From assembly GCA_037043455.1 (NCBI GenBank), contig JAWPHD010000230.1:372001-436000 (forward strand): a stretch of 64,000 nucleotides of DNA, written 5' to 3'. The position numbers and the translations under genes are program-made. This DNA comes from Cyrtodaria siliqua. Its lineage: Eukaryota; Mollusca; Bivalvia; Adapedonta; Hiatellidae. Numbering within the stretch: position 1 is the first letter of the stretch; every line of letters starts with the position of its first letter. The notes under the pieces are model-generated. The model searched no databases, was not told where the DNA came from, and saw only the letters and a list, made by a program, of their open reading frames with translations. This document shows positions 35,255 to 47,900 of this stretch, one piece after another.

Positions 35255-36235
35255 AAGACTGTGGGTGTCTCGCCCACCGGGGCAAACAGCATAAGAAATA
35301 TTTTATTAAATTTGTGCTTAAATGATGTCCACCAAAGACAACACTTCATATGACCAAGTATAAAACAAATAAAAGTGAAGTTATAAGAAGTTAAGTGGTT
35401 AACCAGGGTGTAGTTTTGGGGAAATAATGCAAACTATGACCTTGACCTTGGTATTTTTTGTCGTTCAGTGATGTCCACCAATGCCAACAATACATATAAC
35501 CAAGTATCAAAGACAAAAAGTGAGGCAATCACATAATGTTAATTAAGGTTAAGTTTGCAGAAAATAATGCAAAATGTGACCTTGACCTTGGTATTTTTTG
35601 TCGTCCAGCGAAGTCCACCATGCCAACAATATAAAAGACCAAGTATCAAAGACATTAAGTGAGACAATCACATAAAGTTAACTGAGGTTCATTTACCTAA
35701 CCAACGTTAAGTTTGGGGAAAATAACGCAAAATATGACCTTGACCTTGGTAATTTTTGTCGTTCAGTGATTTCCACCAATGCCAACAATACACATGACCA
35801 AGTATCAAACAAAGAAAATGAGGCAATCACATACAGTTAACTGAGGTTGTTACCTAACCAAGGTTAAGTTTTGGGAAAATAACGCAAAATATGACCTTGA
35901 CCTTGGTAATTTTCGCATTACGTGATGTCCCTTGACCGAATAAAGCATGTGAACAAATTTCAGAAAAATTCGAGCAGCGATTTTTGAGATATAGTTGATT
36001 TAAAATGTGTCCTCTGCCAGAAAAGTGACTGCACTGAAAATTTCTTATGAAAAAAAACTTTTGCACATGAAGTTTTTATTTCTCAACCGACTTTGAAAAG
36101 TAAGGTATCTTTAATTGCCACTAAAGAAAAAGTCTGTTTTGCTGATATACAACTTATTTTAGGTACTAAATGAATTTTGCCCAAAAAGTCCAAAAATATT
36201 TGCTGAAACAAGCGCCCCAAACAATAGTTCTGCTG
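35255..36235 (+). repeat. Box-repeat family D array
   Basis: Head ACAAGACTGTGGGTGTCTCG followed by CCCACCGGGGC. Four boxes of ATGACCTTGACCTTGGTA with TTTTTGTCGTTCAGTGATG and CCACCAATGCCAACAATA start at ~141-163-bp spacing. The end part reads TTTCAGAAAAATTCGAGCAG and closes near GAAACAAGCGCCCC. Confidence 0.75.
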
Positions 36236-36896
36236 TGGGTTTGACCAGCACTACAGTACGACTAGTGGAACTTGCATGTCCCTTAATAACCTGAATTATG
36301 TGTCTAAAATTATGTTTTTAAAATTCCGAAAATGAGCAACCTGATATTTATAAACTCGTGCAAAACACTATTCATTCATTGCTTAAATTTCAAATATAGT
36401 GGGTATTTCCTTGAGACCTCCTTTTCTGCTAGATTAATATGACTAAGGCATAGTCTTCTAAAAACAAAACAACTCGTAATTGATAAGATTTGATTGTTTT
36501 TGTCATTTTCAGCATATTTTAGGCTATATATGACTTATCAAATTTTTTAGTGGTGGAGGCAGAACTAGTATTGGATACCTCCCGCTATCTGTACATTTTC
36601 ACACTCAAAAGCACATAAAACGTGTAACGTGTAAATTACCGGTATTTAATTATTGAACTGTAGTGGTTAAAACTATTTACTGTAGTTCAGCAATTCTGCA
36701 CACGCTAACACAGGTAATGGAATCAAAACTATATTAAATGTGAGGATTGAAATAAATTATTTAAAAAAAATAACTGAATTGTAGTGAATAAAATTATGAA
36801 CTTTTCTAAACTGTGTAATGTGCAGAAGTGTTGACCTATGTCGGTCATTTATCTTCTAACGTTATAAACTCGCACATTTCTCTTACAATCAAGACT

Positions 36897-37481
36897 ACTT
36901 GACAAAATAAAAAATGTGAATGATTAGTCACAAGTTAAAATAACCAGTTGTATCCATCAACACAGTTTAAATAACCAGACCTGAATTGAATTGAATTGGG
37001 GTTTTAAGGCGCACCAACACATTACAGGTTATATGGCGCCTAACAGGCATGAACATGCCAGGCTCATTCATCCTCCATGTACATGGAGATAAAATATGGA
37101 AAATGGGCCTAGAACCTTCTCACCCTGAACTGCAGAGTTGCTGCAAATTCTATCGTAGCAAATCCATTTACGCTGGAGGCACGTTTATTGTTTTTCTGCC
37201 ACTGCCCTTTTGATGCGAGCGAGATAGCACCTGAAACAATGCAGGGATCATGATGAAGACCTTTAATGAACATGAACAAAAAATGATAAAATGAACATGA
37301 ATTTGGAGGGATTCTACCCCTCCAAAGGGATCTGCAGTGGCCCTATTCTTTGCCCCGTGACCAAACGGGGGCCCCCGGGAACCACACGGGGCACTTGACA
37401 AAATAAAAAATGTGAATGATTAGTCACAAGTTAAAATAACCAGTTGTATCCATCAACACAGTTTAAATAACCAGATCTGAA
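36897..37481. repeat. ~88-bp direct duplication flanking an interspersed repeat
   Basis: 36897-36984 and 37394-37481 are nearly identical (ACTTGACAAAATAAAAAATG at the start, CAGTTTAAATAACCAGA at the end). Between them, 36985-37393 is a shorter relative of the repeats at 15311 and 34491, opening with TTGAATTGAATTGGGGTTTT. The minus frame 37168-37401 is repeat sequence. Confidence 0.88.
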
Positions 37482-37836
37482 AATATTAAAGAATATAAGC
37501 TAGAATTTAAATGGTTACAATTAACAGACACTGTTTATGAAGATGAGATCTAGGTGTTGTTACAAGATTTGCTCCCATCATCCATCATCACCAACACAGG
37601 TACAATATAATGAATGCAAATAAAACTAACACTAAGAACTGATAAAATCCACAAATCCACCACTCTAGCACATAACTAAAGTTCCCATTAGGCCATCCTT
37701 AACAAAAAAATTGTTTGCCAATCCTCGATCCAGAATTTCATATTATATCCATGACTGTTGGAGTGAAGGGGCTAAAACAAAAAAAAACTGAGAAGGAGCC
37801 AAAACAAAAACAATTCTGTGAAGGGGTCCAACACAA
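37482..37836. other. Intergenic, nothing recognised
   Basis: AT-rich sequence with short A-rich tandem stretches (AAAACAAAAA) near 37770-37815. Confidence 0.5.
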
Positions 37837-38232
37837 CAGGGCTCAATTTAAGTTGGCGTACTGGCAAAATGCAAACTTGTGACATTTTCAGATTGCCAGT
37901 CAACTTTTCAAGTACTGGCAAAAACTTGCAAGTGCATCAAAATACCTTGCGTGTTTACTTAAGAATACCATGTCTGCTTTTTTTTTATATATATGCTTTC
38001 ATATCAATGGTGTTTTAATATTTGTAAGTTTTCCTGATATGTCTTTGTATTTGTATGACACATGGAATCTAGCATGTTTGCTATTAAATGATCTTGTGCT
38101 TTTTACTTATTTGTTACATATTTGTACTTACACACAACAGTAGAAATTGCAAGTAACTTTTTCATTTTGCCAGTTACAAAAAATGCTACTGGCAAAATGT
38201 TGCATCCAAATTGTCGCTAAATTTGAGCCCTG
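37837..38232. mobile_element. CAGGG-ended MITE, ~396 bp
   Basis: Left end CAGGGCTCAATTTA, right end TAAATTTGAGCCCTG, inverted repeats with one indel. Subterminal ACTGGCAAAATG and TTGCCAGT motifs recur in both orientations. Flanks ACACAA and AAACAAC give no exact duplication. The terminal pattern fits non-autonomous hAT elements. Confidence 0.75.
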
Positions 38233-38918
38233 AAACAACAACAATTCTTTATACCTGGGGTACACCATAAAACGGTAAGTCACCTTTGCTACGACGGAAC
38301 TCTTGAGACGTGCAATGGATGGACTTGACCCTTAACCCGTTAAGCACGACTGTAATAGCCTTTGCGTCCATTGTAAACGCAGATCACCCTGCGAGTAACT
38401 CGCAACTGCTGATCAGTCATTTTGTCACAAAATGGAATGGTCTTAATTTAAAGAAAGAACAGTCCATTATATATATGTAGCGGGTTAAGGGTTAAACTGG
38501 ATAAGTAGATAGGTTACTGTTAATTTTATTTTTTATTTTTTACCTCAAGACTGTAAAAGCCTTCTGAAATTAAATAAGAAATACCTAAAAAACAGCACAC
38601 TCAATGACAGAATTGCAGAACCGCCCTTACTACACATTGTGATCCATTAGCTGCCACCTTTTATGTAAATGCTGCAACACTTCAGAATTTCTTGGGAGAA
38701 ATTGGCAACTCCCATTTTTATTATCCTGTCAAGCACAGGATGTTTTTCAGAAGGGTCTTCACCCATGCATCAACCAACTCGAATGAATGCTGTGCCAGAT
38801 ATTTAAAATTCCAAAGGAAAATGCGGCTCCTCTTTGTTTTCATGTTGATCAGTGGATGAATCTGTACATTTGTCACAACTTCATGAAAGAACACATTACA
38901 CGATAAAACACAACACTA
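38233..38918. other. PPP1R8 3' flank and probable 3' UTR
   Basis: No additional gene. The minus-strand 3' UTR probably occupies the right part, ending near a candidate polyadenylation signal at 38717-38722. Confidence 0.5.
38717..38722 (-). promoter_or_regulatory. Candidate polyadenylation signal of PPP1R8
   Basis: TTTATT on the plus strand is AATAAA on the minus strand, about 200 bases past the stop codon at 38919-38921. A further one lies near 38528. AT-rich sequence makes chance occurrence likely. Confidence 0.35.
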
Positions 38919-41900
38919 TCACATGAGAAGAGAATGAGCCGGTTTCTTGCCAGGCCATGCTTCCTTCGCGTATTTTTTCTTCTTTGGTTCCTTCGATGTC
39001 TCTTCCACATTTATTGATACTGCAGGTGTTCTATTGATTGGAACAACAATGTCACTGTCGACATCGGGTGCCAGGTTGGGCAACAAAACGCCGAGTTTGG
39101 AGGCCATGCTGAAGGATCCCGCGGCCGAAAGATGTGCTCCAACACCGGGCACATTCTCATACAATGTTTGTGAATATGAAAAACTTTGTAACCGTTTTGT
39201 TATGTTTTCTGTCATTGAGACTTGCTGTAGTCCTGTGTCGATCTTCGGTCGCTGAAAATACAAAGTTGATATTCAGGTATTGCCTTACAAAATATCTGAC
39301 ATATAATATAGCAAATATTTAGGCATCCAAATTTGTAGTGTTATCTTTTTACAGGAATGGACAAGGCTTTCAAATTTTAAGACAACTAGCTCAGGCAACT
39401 TTTAAATAAACATTTTTGTGGGCCGGATTTTTTAAACTTTTGTTTTAATGATCTGTGTATAGCTTAACTTGGGCAGAATATCAACTGTAATATTTATACA
39501 AATATTGACTGCATGTAGTAAATATTAACGTCACCCAAACATATAACATCTGGTTTCTATGGTAACAACATTATATTAGTATGAAAATGTTCTATACAAC
39601 AACAGGCACAATAATGCCATGATGTATTTATCAAGCTTCTGATTTCATAAAGGTTAGTTAAACAGTTTTTGAGCAACGATAAAGACAAAAACTAGAACTA
39701 TGAAGACACGAAGTTCATTGTACAATATTAGAGTGAAACATTCCAACAATGTGTAGAGAGGGACATAAGGTCATCAGTTGTTGTTATGTGTATATGAACT
39801 TTGGAAACAGTCCATTCCAAACCATTTGAGAAATGCAAGTAATACAAATGTATTACGGGACATTATACATTGTAAGAGTGGAAAATTCAAGGCAAAGAGC
39901 AGTAACTGTAATAAATTAGGCAATCAACAAGAGTGGAAAATTCCAAGGCAAAGAGCAGAAAATGTAATAAATTAGGCAATCAACAATGTGTGATGTGGAG
40001 GGATGTGACGTCATCAGTTGTTATGTGTATATGAAGTCTGGGAACAATCCATTCGAAACTGTTTGAGAAATGCAAGTAATAAACAATTTCACTTTGTGAA
40101 AGCAGTGGTATAAATATTTTGACAAACTGACTACCTTGTAACCATGAAAATGAATCATAATTTTATAGATATTAGGAAGTTTTATATATCCAAAGGAACC
40201 ACATGAACACTAGCTTGATATTTTCAGCACGTTTCATGGAGATATCAGTTGTGACCCAGAAACATTCTGATAAATTTACTAAATTCCACAGAAATGCCAA
40301 AGCTATTGATATTATTAAGTTGTATATGTATGATGTGTGAAGCAGGTTCTGTAGATCCTTTGTCAGAGTTGAGATTATGTTCCGAAAACGTAAAATGTGA
40401 CTGCATACATCCGACCCTTATGAAAACTTTGCTAGTGGAGCATAATTAACCACTATTTTTCAGACATTTCAGAGTTCCCATTTAGCCATTTAGTTGTACT
40501 ATTTAAAATACACATCCTTTGCAAACTATTGTAAATTTTGGATTGGACGTGCCTCTTAACAAGAAAATATTTGGGCACAAGAGTGAGACAAGTTCAAATC
40601 CACATCCCTGCACATAAGTTTGGCATGTTGTCATAAATTTATATTTTAATGTAGCAAAAAATGCACTGTTATACCTTGGTGGCAATGATGTGTGTTTGTA
40701 CCATATTCCTGAAACGTCCAATGCTAGGGTCAACATCCTCTGTGAATAAGACAATATCAGTAAAACATTACAATGATTTAAATTAAATTTGAAATGATTT
40801 TTGAAATAAATATTACCTGCCTGTGGACTACCACCACTTTCAGATTGTCCTTTTCCTCTCTTGGGTTCCATAAAACATAAATTCCATAGATGTAATTAAA
40901 ACTAAATGGAATATTGCTCGATGGTTCAAATGGAAATCAAAAAGTTAAACAAACTAACTCGCCAAATAACGGCAACATTACACTACAAAACTGTTCATCA
41001 AAAGTCTATCCAGGTGTTCAGGTCATATAATGTATATGTGCCGATTAAAAGTATATGTTTATTCACTGGTTCTTAAAATACCCATGATTGAATATGTGTA
41101 TAATTAATTATGACTTGGTAACTCTTAATTCAACGCTCCAATTTTGGGGCGTCCGTGGCCGAGTGGTTAATGTCTCTGACTTGAAATCACTTGCCCCTCA
41201 CCACTGTAGGTTCGATCCCTCAGGGGCCTAGGAATCTTTATGTGAGGAAGCTATCCAGCTGGCTTGCGGAACGTCGGTGGTTCTACCGAGGTGCCCGCCC
41301 GTGCATGAAAATTGCCCGGAGGGGCACCTGGGGTCTTCCTCCACCAATGGAAGCTGGAAAGTCGCCATATGACCTTAGCTGTTGGTGCGACTATAAAATC
41401 CAATTCAATCCAATTTTGGGGTTTGGCCGGTTACAATCATTTATATTGTGTCTACAGAGTTTGGATTCTCAAAATATGTAAGTTGTATACATATATGAGC
41501 CGAAACACGCGAAAACGACCCTTCAGACATAGTTTGACATTTTATATTTTTTTGTGTTTATGAAACACGTTGATTTTCTCTTTAAAAATCTCTTTATTTT
41601 ATGTTGGTATCTTAATTAAAAATGATTTTATCTCAATTTGAAAATTAAAGATTGTATTAACCATTAATTTCGACGTTGACGTCGGCGTCTTGGACGACGT
41701 CGTTGATTAAATAACAACAAAAAACATAAACAATTACCATTTTCTATAGCATCAACAACTTATATCAAGAAAACATATTCCCTATGATATAATATAAGGT
41801 AAAACACGGAAGTGACGATAAATGATTAGTAATTAATTGATTACCGGCCGACGTCATAAATTGTTACTTTATGACGTTGTCGTTTAAACGTCCGAAGGGA

Positions 41901-44900
41901 CGTTTTCGTGTGTTTCGGCTCATATATATACCTCGTCATCAGTCGGTTTAAAAACGGTGTACATATATTGTAAAATTTGACTGTTCTTGACGGGATAGCT
42001 ATTTTAACAGTAAATGGTGTAAACTAGAATATGAGAACTAGATCTATGCTGTGTCTATTCGGATATGGTATCAACCTTGTACAAGCATTTATTAATATAA
42101 ACGTTTTTACCAAGTTTAGAAATGACTATATATATATATATGAAAGATAAAAGCCCTTAAAGGGACTGGAGGCGATCTAGAATAATAATGGGTGTCAATC
42201 GAAATAGGCCATCATAATGGGGTTCTGATTCTTCTATGTAAATATGCACTAAACTAGGCCGAACAAAAAACATCAATCTGAATAGACGGGGTTGTTTTTG
42301 TAACAAAAACAGATGTCTCCACCCCACACTCTCAGTGTAATGCATATGAACCAACCTGGCTGAAAGTTGCGCTCTGCACGTCGTCTCGATATGGTGAACA
42401 TTTGTGCCAGGTTATTTCAAAATCCCTCAAGTGGTTCAAGAGATGTGGAGCGGACACGAAATATACTGCATATGATGTTCGACCTCTAAGTGTTGTGCTC
42501 TGCACGTTGTCTCAACATGGTGAACATTTGTGCCAAGTTACTTCAAAATCCCTTAAGCAGTTCAAGAGATATGGCGCAGACATGAAATATAGTCCATATG
42601 ACCTTCGACCTCTAAGTGTGACCTTGACCTTGAACGGACATGGATGGTAGTTGCGCTCTGCATGTCGTCTCGATATGGTGAACATTTTTGCCAAGTTATT
42701 TCAAAATCCCTCAAACGGTTCAAGAGATATGCAGAGGACACGACTTGTGACGGACAGACAGACAGACATCCAAGCAAGCTCATTAAAATCATATCCTACT
42801 TACGCTTTGATACTCTCCGCTATAGGATCTGATAACACTCCCTTTAGGTCCTGTCAGATCAACCTTTCATCTAATCAATATTCATGAGAAGATCAACTAA
42901 ATTCAACCAATGAAATCGCGCGTTTCATATGCACTTTAGATGACGTTAGAGTGAACTGAACAAACGAAAATCCACATAAAACACATGGGTCTGTATCCGA
43001 ATAAAGATAAAGTCTTTGTGTGTTATTGCTGTGGATTGCACGATAAATTCAAAGAAATGCACTAAATGGCATGTTTTGTATTAAGATACAAAGAAAAAAT
43101 CATGGGCGCTGACATCTGTGTTTTGAAAATATATATTCCACCGAAATTATTACGACATTAGTACTCTAAATATTAAGACATAGTACATCTGGCCCGCTTA
43201 GCTCAGTTGATAGCGAACTCGACAAATGACCCGCGAGTGTCATTTTAGTGTGAGTTCAATCCCACGAATCGGTAACATTTTTTGTACCGTTATTAAATTC
43301 AGTTGTTTTTTTGTTGTTGTTTTTTTCAGTAAATATTCAATAATGGTTGGTGTATTATGTTTGTCAACGCAATAAGTTCGTGCTTTATAAGCTAAAAGTT
43401 ACGGACATTGTCTCTTTCAATACCGAGCGTAGACTGCTCCACAGAATTTTACTGAAACGCGACATGCGCAGTGAATCAGTCTATATCAAGCAATTTTGTA
43501 GGCTGAAATCCGATTGGCTAATCGTAAGGTCAATCTGACGTGACCTCCAATGGAGCGTTGTCGGATCCTTGTAGTGTAGAGTATCGTAGCGTGATAACGG
43601 GTCTGATTTTAATGAGATTGACATCCAAGCTAAAAACAATACGTCTCATAATTACTATTAATGAAATAGTCTGGTCGAAAAAACTTGACGACTCGGCTAG
43701 TTTTTATGCATAAATCATAACAATTACTTCATAATTATGATGCTTTAAGGCTATAATAACACTGCCACAGATAAGCAGCGTATCTGCGTATTTCATTCAA
43801 TTAAAATTGCCAAATACCCAATTAATTTCCCTGACATGCGTACCAGATACGCAAGAAATTTCCTTTTCAGTCAAACATTTTAATTTTCGAGAGTATCGAC
43901 AGTCAAAAGTGTTTAAATGATTGATGGATTGATGTTTTCGTGCGTATTCCAATATTTACAAAATGCAGATTTTACTTCCGGTGTTTATCTTGACTGTGAA
44001 GTTATATAATTATCGATAAAGTAGAGCAGCAAAAGAGAACGCTATATAGTTGAATATGTACGCTGTACCAGTCTATACTATTGTTAGTCGTCTGAGCAAT
44101 TTCTTGTTAACTTTTGAAAGCGTTTGCGTTGTGCAGACGATTAAAATGTCGAAACGGGGACGTAAACCGACAAGCGAGTTACCGTTAAGAAACACTTCTG
44201 AAATTAACACGTGATGAGTGTTTCTATGGAAATTAATCATTAATAATGAATAATCATTGACAAACCACTGCCATGAATAACAATCAATAAAGCTCACATA
44301 AAGACGGGTAAGTTACCTTGTTTGTTTTACATTTGATCCCCAAATCACCCTATTATTTTGAAAATTTGAAATTCACTCAATTAATTTTAATTTCATGAGT
44401 GAAATACCCAATAGGTCCAAAAGTTATCTGGGGCACTGTAATAAATTCTTGTTTTGGGTATAACTACATTTTTATTTTAATAGTATGTACAACTGCTAGC
44501 AACATGAACCCAATTTGAATTAATATTGTTGATTTAACAGCAACAAAAATACACCTAATCGTTGTGTTGTCCAGTCCAAACATGTTCATAAACAATAAGA
44601 CAACCAAACGTATTATGCTGCTTTTTTAATGCATGTGCACATTTCATATGAAACTGAAGCACATTATGAAAGTTTTCTCTCAGACTGCCTCCAGACCCTT
44701 TAAGTGATTAAAAGGCAAAACATAGCCTTCAGCCAGTAGAGCTAATAAACAAGAAAGTTTACCTGGATTTATAACTTCATCATCTTCATCAAAAGTAATG
44801 TGAACAGATTTATGTTTTCTTTTGAGAGGATTTGTGACATCTTTTATATCCGTTACAGCAACGTTCCGCCGATTGTGGGCCGTGTTAAATTCTGTAAGAT

Positions 44901-47900
44901 TCTGAAACGGCCAAGAATAGTTACGTATAAACATGTACATGATCAGAAACGAGTTCCTGTTTTATCATGGTTTTATGAATTAGAATAAACTCTGCTGTAA
45001 CAGTTTATGTATTTCTTCCAGTAATTAATTACAGTATTAATCTATTTCAGAAAACATTTTCTACTAGCAGCTATTTACTGCTCGACGGATGTTTTGGAAC
45101 TTTTTACCTCGATTTATTAGAATAGTTCCGTACGCTATAAGTGTAGATCAAAACTTTTGGTACAACTTGTGTAAATCATCCAACACTAACAGATATCGTG
45201 ACCAAATGAAATCAAATAGTAACTGATGATTGGTTGGTGGAAAAGTGTTTTACATAGTTTTAGGCTATTTATGATGGTCATTTTTTTCGTGATGGAAGCA
45301 GACCACCCACTTTTACCTCGGTAGAACCATAACTGGATACCTGCCGCCATCTGTAACAATCAACACTGTCTCACTTACCAGCAGATTAAACGTATAATTG
45401 TCCCAACGTATGTTGGTTATCAATTTTTAAAAAGCTGATATCGCTTACAGTAATTAATAAACAACTCACATCTAGCTCTGTTTCACTCTCGGGTAGACCC
45501 AGCAAATTGCCTTCATTTTCTCCCTGCTTTTCCTTCTCCTCCCCCTGCCCCATGGTCTGAGGCCTCTCCCTGATAATGTACATACGGGTTGATGCGCCAA
45601 AATGTATCTCACTGTCGATGGGTACCTGCTGGGGTTTCTTCGATTCGAGTCGAATATGACCAATATACGTACCGTGGGCTTAAATAATGATTATATATGT
45701 ATAACTTTTTATCATGTACATCAATATAATTTTGTTGAGAAACAGGGTGCCTGAGATAAGATCTCTTTTGAGGACGTCAGGGTATCTTTGATGACGTCTG
45801 GGTATTTTTGAACGGAAGAAAAATGGAAAAAAGGTAAATTAAATGATTTTAAACGATCAACATGATAAATAGAATATCATGTTAGTGCCTGATCATATCC
45901 AGTTTATCAGGTTCGACACGGAAAAAATGAAGCCCTCACAATATCAACTGCTTTAACCAGCCAGGCCAAACCTAAAAACTGGAGCATCTAAATCAAGTTA
46001 CCGTCTCATAATTAATTTACCAACACATAATTAATTTTACGCATATTCTATCAATGGAAAAACCCTGAATAAACCTACACTTTTAATAAGCATAAGTACA
46101 TTATTATATGACTTGAACACCTAAAAAGAGTTTTGATAAACGGTTTTGTAGTGCAATTTTGCTGTTATCTGGAGGGCTAGTTTCTTTAATATTTATAAAA
46201 TTATTCAAAGTATCTTCTTTGTTAAGTTACTTTAGTTACAAAACGTTTGCAATACAACACCACAGCTCTTATATCCGAGACTGATATACGACACTTACTA
46301 CTGCCCAGGTCAATCAGAAAAGGTCGTGAAAGATGTTTATGCCAGACCAGCGCCGTGTGTACACGGGAGCACGAGGCGTGGTCGATACAGAAGTCACACA
46401 TCTGCTTGTTACGACCAAAGAAATAGCATTTCTTCTCATCTATCATTAGTTTCTGAAAACACAAAAAAAAGGTTAAATTAAAAATGTTCCAACATGATAA
46501 TATGCACAACTACATTTCTTCCTACCAAGTATCGCCAAAATCTGTTGACAAGTTCAGGAGGACTCCGGACAAGAGTGACGTATGTACGAAAGTGTGACAG
46601 ACAAGGGCAACCACTAAATGCCCCCCATATATAACAAAGGCATAAAAGAGATAATTTTAATGATTTGAAACTGAAATTGTGTTTCAGTTTTATGTCCAGT
46701 AAGGACATATTGCGACAGTTACCTCAGAGAGATTTGAAACTGAATTAACTGATGAGGACCCTGTTGCATACTGGACAAACACTGGTGATTAGATGTCAAA
46801 AAGATGTGAAGTGATAAAGCCTGCTGGGTCAGTCCATCTCAATTCAACGAATGGCCCACGCACTTTGGTCTCAGATTTGTCTCATATTCACAGTATATCT
46901 TCTATATCCATTTCTAAGAACAAATCTGAAATTTTAGCTCTCTACTACATTCTGATGGTAATTACTCCAAAATGGTACTGGGTAATCCCCAAAGGGTATT
47001 CCATTTTATCAGTGAGTGTGTACAGTGAGCTCTGGATAGATATGTGATGTCATAATTAAAACAGTGCATAGTTAAAGAATAAAATTTTCTTTGAAGGAGT
47101 TCAATAAGAGAGATAATATTTGGCACACAGAAGCTACATACCATCAGCTTTAAATTGACTCCATTTTTATGACAGGTGTTATATACCCACATAAAATAAA
47201 ATTACATTCCATATTACCAAAAATATTCAAAATAATATTTTTTTCAAAATTGAGAGAGATGGTACATTGCAACTAATTCATTTATAGCTGTGCTATTCCA
47301 TGTGTGCACAGCTAGCTTGTTGAAGATAGCTCTAAAAAAAGATTGGAAGTCTGTACTGGATACAAAATTATTTTTTGGTGTCAAATATGGCGGTTCGTAA
47401 GGCAAGATAGTAAATTCCAGCAACTTCAGCTGCAAAGCATCATCGTCCATAGACAGATTGATACTTATAGGGTCTCTAGGTTCCTGTTAACAGCTACAAA
47501 AAAAATCAGCCATCTACGTCTTTTATTTTTTGAGATATGAAAGGCTGAAAATGCAGCTAAAAATGACAGCCGTGATTTCCGAGCGAAATCGGGCTCCTAT
47601 CATCCATACTAAAATGGCCATATCTCATGAACTACTTGTAGTAGAGAGCTAAAATTTCAGATTTGTTCTTAGAAATTGGATATAGAAGATATACTGTGAA
47701 ATATGAGACAAATCTGAGACCAAAGTGTGTGGGCGACTCAAAATTTTCGTTGAATTGAGATGGACTGACCCTGCTTGATGGCTGTAATGTTGTCTTTGAC
47801 CATAAGAGAATGGCTCTTCTCCTTGACCTAGCTGGAATTGGTCAGTATGCAGTGTCAAAAACGACAAGGTCATTGTCGCTTCTGGCTGCTACACGTGAAA

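Noticed and set aside
38947..39255. Plus-strand 102-residue frame
   Set aside because: Antisense shadow of the last PPP1R8 exon, whose minus-strand product has the conserved NIPP1 C-terminus.
43191..43275. Functional tRNA gene
   Set aside because: Box A and B are present but the acceptor stem does not pair and no anticodon arm is evident; it lies inside a repeated TIR element.
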